From: Phenylobacterium sp.
GTDB taxonomy: Bacteria; Pseudomonadota; Alphaproteobacteria; Caulobacterales; Caulobacteraceae
Assembly (NCBI GenBank): GCA_019264505.1
Contig: JAHUZY010000233.1
Coordinates: forward strand, 1 to 12,747
DNA: 12,747 nt
Reading direction: 5' to 3'
The notes beneath the pieces were generated by a model, which ran no database searches, was not told the origin of the DNA, and saw nothing but the letters and a program-made list of their open reading frames with translations. The position numbers and the translations under genes were made by a program. Below, piece after piece: positions 7,234 through 12,747 of the stretch (the stretch's first letter is position 1; every line of letters starts with the position of its first letter).

Positions 7234-8216
7234 GGCTCGACCACCACCGTGCCGACCTTGGTCCCGGCCTCCACGGCCTCGTGAGCCGCTGCGCAGTCCT
7301 CCAGCTTGTAGATTCCCGCCACGGAGAGAATGGCTTGGCCCGTTCCGATCCAGGCGGTGATGTCGGCCTGGGCCCGGCGCCTCGCCTCATGCGGGCTGAC
7401 CGGCAGATAGACCCCGTGGATCGAGAGGTTCAGCCCCATCAGCACGCCGGCCGGGATCGCCGGTTCCCGCGCCCCCTTGGTGGCGTAATAGGCCACCGAG
7501 CCGTTCAGGCTGACGCTGGCCAGGGACGAGGCGGCATTGCCGCCGAAGTCCACCTCGACCACGTGATGCACGCCCTGACCGCCGGTCAGGTCCCGCACCC
7601 GGGCGGCCACGTCCTCGCGGCGATAGTCGATGGTGTGATCAGCGCCGCCGGCCCGCGCCCGCTCGGCCTTGTCGCCGTTGGAGACCGTGGCGATCACCGT
7701 GGCCCCGGCCCATTTGGCCAGTTGCACCGCATAGTGACCGACCGCGCCGGCGCCACCGGTCACCAGCACGGTCCGGCCCTGGACGGGGCCTGCCAGGAAC
7801 AGCGCCCGGTGGGCGGTCATGCATGGAATGCCGAGCGTCGCGCCCTCCGCAAAGGACACCTCGTCGGGCAGGGGCCGGATGAGGTCCACGTCCAGCTCGA
7901 TGAACTCGGCCGCCGCGCCGAAGGCCCGACCGTTGCGTTGGCCGTTGAAGAACCAGACGCGGCGGCCGATCCAGGAGGTCGAGACGCCTGGCCCCACCGC
8001 CTCGACCACGCCAGCCCCGTCGCTATGGGGAATGATCTTCGGATAGGCCATGGGCGCCCCGGACACCCCGCCGCGCATGCCCACGTCGGAGGGATTGACG
8101 CCTGAGGCCTTCACGGCGATGAGCACCTGGCCATGGCCAGCCTGGGGTGTGGGATGCTCGCCGAGCTGGAGCACCTCTCGGGCGGGACCTGTTCTGTCGT
8201 ACCAGACAGCGCGCAT
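7230..8216 (-). CDS. Zinc-free medium-chain dehydrogenase/reductase, NADPH:quinone reductase type
   Basis: 328-residue oxidoreductase of the MDR superfamily. The N-terminal GroES-like domain starts MRAVWYDRTGPAREVLQLGE and carries VKASGVNPSDVGMRGG, typical of quinone oxidoreductases. The Rossmann half has the nucleotide-binding motif VTGGAGAVGHYAVQLAK (from Val152; Gly155, Gly157, Gly160) and the GGADHTIDYRREDV segment. The structural zinc cysteine cluster of true alcohol dehydrogenases is absent, which points to NAD(P)H-dependent reduction of quinones or enones. The ATG at 8216-8214 is chosen over an in-frame candidate at 8273 because it has a strong AGGAGG (8226-8221 on the - strand) with 4 nt spacing and because the family begins at MRA. 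It is first in a two-gene - strand unit with the NTF2-like protein, divergent from the flavin oxidoreductase. Substrate unknown. Confidence 0.93.
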   Translation of the reverse strand: MRAVWYDRTGPAREVLQLGEHPTPQAGHGQVLIAVKASGVNPSDVGMRGGVSGAPMAYPKIIPHSDGAGVVEAVGPGVSTSWIGRRVWFFNGQRNGRAFGAAAEFIELDVDLIRPLPDEVSFAEGATLGIPCMTAHRALFLAGPVQGRTVLVTGGAGAVGHYAVQLAKWAGATVIATVSNGDKAERARAGGADHTIDYRREDVAARVRDLTGGQGVHHVVEVDFGGNAASSLASVSLNGSVAYYATKGAREPAIPAGVLMGLNLSIHGVYLPVSPHEARRRAQADITAWIGTGQAILSVAGIYKLEDCAAAHEAVEAGTKVGTVVVEP

Positions 8217-8219
8217 GTG

Positions 8220-8226
8220 ACCTCCT
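8220..8226 (-). promoter_or_regulatory. Strong ribosome binding site for the quinone reductase
   Basis: On the - strand AGGAGGT (8226 to 8220) lies just upstream of the ATG at 8216. This is the best Shine-Dalgarno match I see in the window and fixes the start at 8216 rather than 8273. Confidence 0.85.
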
Positions 8227-8302
8227 GAAGTGGCTTTGGTCCCCTGGATGGCCCGCGCCGCCGAACGAGACAAGCCGGGCCTTCCGCTACGTCGCCCCTT
8301 CG

Positions 8303-8336
8303 TTGCGAGGGCCGCCTCGTCTATGAACAGAGTTCA
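8303..8336 (+). promoter_or_regulatory. Candidate promoter with TGAAC-AGA-GTTCA operator in divergent gap
   Basis: The 141-bp gap between the divergent quinone reductase and flavin oxidoreductase contains a perfect inverted repeat TGAAC-AGA-GTTCA at 8324-8336, 21 nt before the ATG at 8358. A weak Caulobacter-type promoter overlaps it: TTGCGAG at 8303-8309, 10-nt spacer, TCTATGAA at 8320-8327. If real, a repressor bound to the palindrome would cover the -10 and start site of the + strand operon. The palindrome is seen directly; the promoter and the regulator are inference. Confidence 0.4.
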
Positions 8337-8357
8337 CCTGACGCCGGAGACGAGACC

Positions 8358-9461
8358 ATGGCTGCGCCTGACCTGTTTGCGCCCCTCAGCTTCCCGCACG
8401 GGCCTGCGATGCCGAACCGGTTCATGCTGGCCCCCCTGACCAACACCCAGAGCCATGCCGACGGGACCCTGTCAGACGACGAATTCCACTGGCTGACGAT
8501 GCGGGCCAAGGGCGGCTTTGGCCTGACCATGACCTGCGCGGCCCACGTGCAGAAGATCGGCCAGGGCTTTCCCGGCCAGCTGGGCGTCTTCTCCGATGAC
8601 CATCTGCCGGGGCTGACCCGCCTGGCCGCCGCTATCAAGGACCAGGGCAGCGTGGCGGTCCTGCAGCTGCACCACGCCGGCAACCGCTCGCCCAAGGAGC
8701 TGATCGGCGAGGCGCCGGTCTGTCCGTCCGAGGATCCCGACACCGGCGCCCGGGCGCTCACCGAGGCCGAGGTCGCAGACCTGATCGAGGCCTTCATCGC
8801 CGGCGCCGAGCGCTCCAAGCGGGCGGGCTTCGACGGGGTCGAGGTGCACGGCGCCCACGGCTACATCCTCTGCCAGTTCCTGTCGCCCGACCTGAACCAC
8901 CGCACCGACGCCTATGGCGGCTCGCCCGAGAACCGCGCCCGGATCATCGTGGAGATCATCGAGGGCATCCGCGCCCGCTGCGGCGAGGACTTCCTGCTCG
9001 GCCTGCGCCTGTCTCCGGAACGCTTCGGCCTCAAGCTGGCCGAGATCCGCGACCTGGCCGCCCAGATGCTGGTGCATCCGGCGCTCGACTTCCTCGACAT
9101 GTCCCTGTGGGACGTGCGCAAGGAGCCGACAGAGGCCGAGTTCAAGGGCCGTAGCCTGATGTCCTACTTCGCCGAGCTGCCGCGATCGGGCGTTCGCTTG
9201 GGGGTCGCCGGCAAGATCATGAGCGGCCAGGAGGCCCGCGACGCCCTGGCCGCCGGCGCCGACTATGTGCTGATCGGCCGGGCCGCCATCTTGCACCATG
9301 ATTATCCGCGCAAGGTTAAGGCGGATGCGGACTTCAAGCCCATCGCCCTGCCCGTGACCCGCGCGCATCTGGCCGCCGAAGGTCTGAGCCCCACCTTCAT
9401 CACCTATATGAACAACTGGCCGGGCTTCGTCGCCCAGGACCAGACGGAGGACGCCCTGTGA
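8358..9461 (+). CDS. Old Yellow Enzyme-family NADH:flavin oxidoreductase
   Basis: 367-residue FMN-dependent TIM-barrel enzyme of the Old Yellow Enzyme family, which reduces activated C=C bonds with NAD(P)H. Visible signatures are NRFMLAPLTNTQSHADG near the N-terminus, the His-pair motif VHGAHGYIL (His164 and His167 for substrate binding, Tyr169 as likely proton donor) and the very conserved QFLSPDLNHRTDAYGG and SPENRARI that follow. Phosphate-binding regions appear late as VAGKIMSGQEARDAL and ADYVLIGRAAI. Length is normal. ATG 8358 is supported by GGAG at 8346-8349. The stop overlaps the start of the next gene by 4 nt (GTGA, 9458-9461), so the two are co-translated. Physiological substrate is unknown; the neighbouring reductases suggest unsaturated carbonyl or lipid-like compounds, which is inference. 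Confidence 0.95.
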   Translation: MAAPDLFAPLSFPHGPAMPNRFMLAPLTNTQSHADGTLSDDEFHWLTMRAKGGFGLTMTCAAHVQKIGQGFPGQLGVFSDDHLPGLTRLAAAIKDQGSVAVLQLHHAGNRSPKELIGEAPVCPSEDPDTGARALTEAEVADLIEAFIAGAERSKRAGFDGVEVHGAHGYILCQFLSPDLNHRTDAYGGSPENRARIIVEIIEGIRARCGEDFLLGLRLSPERFGLKLAEIRDLAAQMLVHPALDFLDMSLWDVRKEPTEAEFKGRSLMSYFAELPRSGVRLGVAGKIMSGQEARDALAAGADYVLIGRAAILHHDYPRKVKADADFKPIALPVTRAHLAAEGLSPTFITYMNNWPGFVAQDQTEDAL

Positions 9462-10609
9462 GACAAGACGCCGAATTCGACATCATCGTCTATGGCGCCA
9501 CCGGCTTCACCGGCCGGCTGGTGGCCGAACACCTGGCCAAGCGCTACGGCGTCGGCGGCGAGGTCAAATGGGCCATGGCCGGACGCAGCGCCGACAAGCT
9601 GGCCGCCGTCCGCGACGAGATCGGCGCGCCCGCCGACACGCCGTTCGTGGTGGCCGACGCCGACGACAAGGCCTCGCTGAAGGCCATGGTTGAGCGGGCC
9701 AAGGCGGTGATCACCACGGTGGGCCCCTATCAGCTCTACGGCAATGACCTGGTCGCCGCCTGCGTCGAGGCCGGGACCGACTATCTCGACCTCTGCGGCG
9801 AGCCGGTCTGGATGCGCCACATGATCGACGCCCACGAGGCGAAGGCGAAAGAAACCGGCGCGCGGATCGTCTTCTCCTGCGGCTTCGACTCCATCCCCTT
9901 CGAGCTCGGCGTCTTCTATCTGGCCCAGGAGGCCAAGAAGAAATTCGGTCACGCCCTGCCCCGGGTGAAGGGGCGCGTGCGCAAGATGAAGGGTGGCTTC
10001 TCCGGCGGCACCGCCGCCAGCCTGAAGGCCACCATGGCGGCCCTGTCCAAGGACCCCAGCCTGTTCGCCCTGATGGTCGATCCCTTCGCCCTGACGCCGG
10101 GCTTCAAGGGCCCTGAACAGCCCCGGGGCGACAAGGTCGAAGAGGACAAGGACCTGGGGGCCACCGTCGGTCCCTTCGTCATGGCCGCCATCAACACCCG
10201 CAATGTGCACCGCTCCAACCTGCTGACCGGCCATGCCTATGGCGAGGGTCTGGTCTATGACGAGATGGTGGTGGTGGATCCCAACGCCCCGCCGGCCCCG
10301 GCCCTGGGCGCCGAGAGCGGCCCCAAGCCCGGCGAAGGCCCCAGCAAGGAAGAACGGGAGACCGGCTTCTTCGACGTCCTGTTCATCGGTCTCGGCGAAG
10401 GCGACGAACAGATGCGGGTGGCCGTCACCGGCGACAAGGATCCCGGCTATGGCTGCACCTCGAAGATGATCGGCGAGGCGGCCATCTGCCTGATCAACGA
10501 GGCTACCGACGCCCCCGGCGGCGTCTGGACGCCCGGCGCGGCCATGGGCATGAAACTGATCGAACGCCTGCGGGCCAATGCCGGCATGACCTTCGAGGTC
10601 GAGGCCTGA
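9458..10609 (+). CDS. Saccharopine dehydrogenase-like NAD(P)-binding reductase (trans-acting enoyl reductase type)
   Basis: 383-residue protein of the saccharopine dehydrogenase/SCCPDH superfamily. The N-terminal Rossmann fold has IIVYGATGFTGRLVAEHL (GATGFTG at residues 13-19), MAGRSADKL for the second strand and cofactor selection, and VGPYQLYGNDLVAACVEAG followed by DYLDLCGEP, all hallmarks of this branch. Then comes ARIVFSCGFDSIPFELGV, conserved in the SCCPDH and mycobacterial trans-acting enoyl reductase proteins. These relatives act on lipid or polyketide chains rather than on lysine, so a true saccharopine role is unlikely. A region near residues 275-305 is rich in Pro, Gly, Lys and Glu and probably a flexible loop. 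The GTG start at 9458 overlaps the stop of the flavin oxidoreductase and has GGAGG at 9446-9450 with good spacing. It is the last gene before a clear terminator. Substrate unknown. Confidence 0.9.
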   Translation: MRQDAEFDIIVYGATGFTGRLVAEHLAKRYGVGGEVKWAMAGRSADKLAAVRDEIGAPADTPFVVADADDKASLKAMVERAKAVITTVGPYQLYGNDLVAACVEAGTDYLDLCGEPVWMRHMIDAHEAKAKETGARIVFSCGFDSIPFELGVFYLAQEAKKKFGHALPRVKGRVRKMKGGFSGGTAASLKATMAALSKDPSLFALMVDPFALTPGFKGPEQPRGDKVEEDKDLGATVGPFVMAAINTRNVHRSNLLTGHAYGEGLVYDEMVVVDPNAPPAPALGAESGPKPGEGPSKEERETGFFDVLFIGLGEGDEQMRVAVTGDKDPGYGCTSKMIGEAAICLINEATDAPGGVWTPGAAMGMKLIERLRANAGMTFEVEA

Positions 10610-10622
10610 GTCTGGTTCTGAG

Positions 10623-10661
10623 GTCCCGCCGTCGCAGGGCGGCGGGACTCCTTACCTTTTT
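10623..10661 (+). terminator. Intrinsic terminator after the flavin oxidoreductase/reductase operon
   Basis: GTCCCGCCG (10623-10631) and CGGCGGGAC (10640-10648) form a perfect 9-bp GC-rich stem with an 8-nt loop. It is followed by TCCTTACC and then TTTTT at 10657-10661. It starts 13 nt after the preceding stop codon and separates this operon from the TetR regulator. Confidence 0.75.
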
Positions 10662-10681
10662 GGACACCCGGCCAGCTTGAT

Positions 10682-10694
10682 TTTACGACGTAAA
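10682..10694. promoter_or_regulatory. TTTACG-A-CGTAAA palindrome, probable operator of the TetR gene
   Basis: A perfect 6+1+6 palindrome, TTTACG-A-CGTAAA, lies 54 nt upstream of the TetR-family ATG in an AT-richer stretch. A TTGATT at 10677-10682 could be the -35 and TGTAAC at 10695-10700 a -10 with short spacing, which would put the palindrome between the promoter elements. This is the usual layout for TetR autorepression, and TTTACG/CGTAAA arms occur in several regulators of acyl-CoA metabolism. The palindrome is seen; binding by the adjacent regulator is inference. Confidence 0.55.
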
Positions 10695-10748
10695 TGTAAC
10701 AGTGAGGTTGTCACGGTTCATGTGTTCAACCTGCTGTTCTGAGGTCTG

Positions 10749-11348
10749 ATGCCCCGGGTCCTGACCGAGTCCGACGTCGCCGACTTCCGTGACCGCCTCT
10801 GCGAGGTGGCCGAGCAGCTGTTCGCCGAGCGGGGGCCTGAGGCGGTGACCATGCGCCAGCTGGCCTCGGCGCTGGGGGTCAGCCCCATGACCCCCTATCG
10901 CTATTTCAAGGACAAGGACGACATCCTGGCCGCCGTTCGTACGGCTGGATTCGACCGTTTCGCCGAGGCCCTGGAGGCGGCCTACGCCAAGCCTGGGGAC
11001 GCCCGGGCCAGGGGCGCGGCGGTGGGCGAGGCCTATGTCACCTTCGCCTTCGAACACCCTCAGACCTACAAGCTGATGTTCGACATGTATCAGCCCAACG
11101 AGGCCGACTATCCGGAACTGGCCCGCTCGGCCAACCGCGCCCGGGCGACCATGAGCCAGTATGTCCGCAGCCTGGTGGAGTCCGGCCACCTGACCGGCGA
11201 TCCGGTGCGAATCGGCGAGATGTTCTGGGCCTCGACCCATGGCTGCATCGTGCTGGAGATGGTGGGCAAGCTGCCTGCGGGCGGCGCGCGGAAACTGATC
11301 GCCGAGGTGATCCCGGCCATCTCCCGGGGCCTGCGCCCGGCGTCCTGA
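10749..11348 (+). CDS. TetR/AcrR-family transcriptional regulator with WHG-type C-terminal domain
   Basis: 199-residue regulator. The N-terminal DNA-binding domain (about residues 8-60) shows the TetR pattern: LCEVAEQLFAERGPEAVTMR, LASALGVSPMTPYRYFKDKD and DILAAV, with the recognition helix in SPMTPYRYF. The C-terminal ligand-binding part includes FAFEHPQTYKLMFDMYQ and MFWASTHGCIVLEMVGKL, with Trp160, His164 and Gly165 matching the WHG (TetR_C_33) pattern. ATG 10749 has GAGG at 10741-10744. It is preceded by an intrinsic terminator and its own palindrome, so it is separately transcribed and probably autoregulated. Likely targets are the adjacent epoxide hydrolase gene and possibly the upstream redox operon, inferred from position. 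Ligand unknown. Confidence 0.94.
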   Translation: MPRVLTESDVADFRDRLCEVAEQLFAERGPEAVTMRQLASALGVSPMTPYRYFKDKDDILAAVRTAGFDRFAEALEAAYAKPGDARARGAAVGEAYVTFAFEHPQTYKLMFDMYQPNEADYPELARSANRARATMSQYVRSLVESGHLTGDPVRIGEMFWASTHGCIVLEMVGKLPAGGARKLIAEVIPAISRGLRPAS

Positions 11349-11362
11349 GGCGCGCGATCGAC

Positions 11363-11383
11363 CTTGACGCGCCCTGGGTCAAG
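11363..11383. promoter_or_regulatory. CTTGAC-N9-GTCAAG dyad upstream of the epoxide hydrolase
   Basis: Perfect 6-bp inverted arms (11363-11368 and 11378-11383) separated by 9 nt lie in the 75-nt gap between the TetR gene and the epoxide hydrolase GTG. The left arm overlaps TTGACGC (11364-11370), an exact match to the Caulobacter -35 consensus TTGACGS; a -10 at the right distance is poor (CGGGCAAC at 11385-11392). It could be an operator over a promoter or a hairpin in the read-through transcript. There is no T-run, so a terminator is less likely. Confidence 0.4.
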
Positions 11384-11423
11384 CCGGGCAACCTCTCCCG
11401 CAATTCAAAACAGGGAGCGCGCC

Positions 11424-12575
11424 GTGAGCCAGGTTCAGCCGTTTGAGGTTCAGTGGGACCAGGCCCGGGTGGCCGATGTTCTGAGCAAGGTCACCGCCTA
11501 TGACTGGCCGCCGATCCCTGAGGTTCCCGACGGCTGGGCCTATGGCTGCGACGGGGCCTGGCTGAAGAGCCTCTGCGGCCACTGGACCAGCGCCTATGAC
11601 TGGCGCGCCGCCGTGGCCGAGCTCAATCGCTTCCCGCAGTTCACCGCCCAGGTCGAAGACTTTGACCTGCACTTCGTCCATGTGGTGGGCGAGGCGCGAG
11701 GCAAGCGGCCCCTGCTGATGTCCCACGGTTGGCCAGGCTCGCACTACGAGTTCTGGGAGGTCATCGAGAAGCTCGCCTTCCCGTCCCGCTTCGGCGGCGA
11801 TCCGGCCGACGCCTATGACCTCGTCATCCCCTCCCTGCCCGGCTTCGGGTTCTCGTCCAAGCCCTCGCGGCCCATGGGCCAGCGGACCACGGCCCGGCTG
11901 TTCAACACCCTGATGACCGACGTGCTCGGCTATCAGACCTATCTGGCGCAAGGCGGCGACTGGGGCTCGATGATCACCTCGTGGCTGGGGCTCGACCATG
12001 CCGCCCATGTGCGGGCCATTCACCTCAACATGATGGCCTTCCGCGCGCCCGGCGGTCCGCAGACTCCGGAGGAGACCGCCTGGATGACCCGCCAGGCCGG
12101 CATGATGGACGTCATGGGCGCCTATTTCCGCCTGCAGGCCTCCAAGCCCCAGTCCCTGGCCTGGCTGGGCGCCTCCAACCCTGTGGGTCAGGCCGCCTGG
12201 ATCGCCGAGCGCTTTCACGACTGGTCGGACCTGCGGACCAAGAGCTTCGAGGCGGTCTATTCCAAGGACCGGCTGCTCACCAACATCATGCTCTATGTGA
12301 TGACCGACAGCTTCGCCACTGGCGCCTGGTACTATCGCGGCATGCTCGAGGAAGGGGGCGTGGCCCTGCAGCCGGGCCAGCGCTGCGAGACGCCGACGGC
12401 CTTCGCCAACTTCCCCGGAGAGGCCCTCTATCCCGCCCCGCCGCGGTCCTTCGCCGACCGGGGGTACAACATCGTCCGCTGGACCGACATGCCGAGCGGC
12501 GGCCATTTCGCGGCCATGGAGGAGCCCGATCTCTTCGTGGACGATGTGAGGGCGTGGGGTAGAACGGCGGGATGA
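11424..12575 (+). CDS. Epoxide hydrolase, alpha/beta-hydrolase fold with EHN domain
   Basis: 383-residue enzyme of the microsomal/juvenile-hormone-type epoxide hydrolase family, which opens epoxides to diols. The N-terminal EHN region is visible as PFEVQWDQARVADVLSKV and WRAAVAELNRFPQF. The oxyanion motif is HGWPG (101-105). The nucleophile is Asp179 in GGDWGS. Lid tyrosines are likely Tyr234 in AYFRLQASKPQSLAWL and Tyr303 or Tyr304 in WYYRG. The acid is probably Glu333 in FPGEAL and the base His361 in GGHFAAMEEPDLFVDD. The full triad is present and length is normal. The GTG at 11424 is chosen over an in-frame TTG at 11364 because AGGGAG at 11412-11417 precedes it and the EHN domain starts there; the TTG is the -35-like sequence. 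The stop overlaps the next ATG (ATGA). No signal peptide is seen, so it is probably cytoplasmic. Natural substrate unknown. Confidence 0.95.
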   Translation: MSQVQPFEVQWDQARVADVLSKVTAYDWPPIPEVPDGWAYGCDGAWLKSLCGHWTSAYDWRAAVAELNRFPQFTAQVEDFDLHFVHVVGEARGKRPLLMSHGWPGSHYEFWEVIEKLAFPSRFGGDPADAYDLVIPSLPGFGFSSKPSRPMGQRTTARLFNTLMTDVLGYQTYLAQGGDWGSMITSWLGLDHAAHVRAIHLNMMAFRAPGGPQTPEETAWMTRQAGMMDVMGAYFRLQASKPQSLAWLGASNPVGQAAWIAERFHDWSDLRTKSFEAVYSKDRLLTNIMLYVMTDSFATGAWYYRGMLEEGGVALQPGQRCETPTAFANFPGEALYPAPPRSFADRGYNIVRWTDMPSGGHFAAMEEPDLFVDDVRAWGRTAG

Positions 12576-12747
12576 GCCCCCGCTACGACTTCGCCTCCGA
12601 CAACACCGCCCCGGCCGCCCCCGAAGCCATGGCCGCGCTCAACGCCGCCAATGCAGGGTTCGCCGCCAGCTATGGCGCCGACGCCACCGTCGCCCGGGCC
12701 GCCGACCTGATCCGGAGCATGCTGGACGCCGACGCCGAGGTGCGCTT
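12572..12747 (+). CDS. ltaE: Threonine aldolase, 5' part only (runs off right edge)
   Basis: Fifty-eight complete codons are visible before the window ends. The protein starts MSPRYDFASDNTAPAAPEAM, followed by a NAANAGFAASYGADATVARA segment. This is the N-terminal pattern of low-specificity threonine aldolases of the beta-eliminating lyase family (DFxSDN at the start, then the GFAxSYG segment), PLP enzymes that cleave threonine to glycine and acetaldehyde. The active-site lysine lies beyond the edge and cannot be checked. The ATG overlaps the epoxide hydrolase stop by 4 nt (12572-12575), so the two are co-translated. The symbol is assigned by family; a related aldolase on a beta-hydroxy amino acid is possible. 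Confidence 0.83.
   Translation, partial: MSPRYDFASDNTAPAAPEAMAALNAANAGFAASYGADATVARAADLIRSMLDADAEVR

Noticed and set aside
7104..8105. 333-residue + strand frame opposite the quinone reductase
   Set aside because: The - strand has a full MDR protein with nucleotide-binding motif and strong Shine-Dalgarno; the + strand translation shows no family pattern.
8324..8336. LexA box reading of the TGAAC-AGA-GTTCA palindrome
   Set aside because: The alphaproteobacterial LexA site is a GTTC-N7-GTTC direct repeat, while this is an inverted repeat with a 3-nt centre, so the SOS assignment does not fit.
11379..12506. 375-residue - strand frame opposite the epoxide hydrolase
   Set aside because: The + strand frame has a complete catalytic triad; the antisense translation is compositionally biased and featureless.
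1..12747. tRNA, rRNA, CRISPR array, insertion sequence or prophage
   Set aside because: No repeat arrays, transposase or integrase motifs, long inverted repeats at element ends, or RNA gene signatures were seen on reading both strands.

Overview
The window is GC-rich, gene-dense bacterial chromosome with no mobile elements, RNA genes or CRISPR. It looks like an alphaproteobacterium of the Caulobacterales (Caulobacter/Phenylobacterium type). The grounds are strong GC bias at third codon positions, a 919-residue SecA of the alphaproteobacterial kind, and a secA promoter that fits the Caulobacter housekeeping consensus better than the E. coli one. The assignment is inferred from composition and protein style, not from a search.

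Left part (1-6860, all + strand): a FIST-domain sensor gene, cut by the left edge, is followed after 2 nt by a soluble GAF-like/HisKA/HATPase/receiver hybrid histidine kinase. The two look like one signalling unit and resemble the NosP-type (heme/NO) FIST sensor plus kinase arrangement. secA follows with its own promoter and a ~100-nt leader. A GTG-started methyltransferase with an N-terminal zinc ribbon directly abuts the secA stop. Next is a short four-helix membrane protein with the DsbB first-site signature C-x-x-C-x-x-Q-R but no second cysteine pair. This is the most unusual protein in the window.

Middle part (6850-10661): a - strand pair (NTF2/SnoaL-like protein and zinc-free quinone oxidoreductase-type dehydrogenase, coupled by a GTGA overlap) runs tail-to-tail into the DsbB-like gene, with 11 nt of shared coding sequence inside an 8-bp hairpin. 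It is divergent from a + strand pair (Old Yellow Enzyme-type flavin oxidoreductase and a saccharopine-dehydrogenase-like reductase, also coupled by GTGA). The 141-bp divergent gap holds a TGAAC-N3-GTTCA palindrome. The + pair ends at a good intrinsic terminator.

Right part (10662-12747): a TetR-family regulator with a perfect TTTACG-A-CGTAAA palindrome upstream, then an epoxide hydrolase preceded by a CTTGAC-N9-GTCAAG dyad. An ATGA overlap then leads into a threonine aldolase cut by the right edge. The middle and right parts look like accessory small-molecule or lipid redox metabolism under local control. Adjacent genes are repeatedly coupled by stop/start overlaps.
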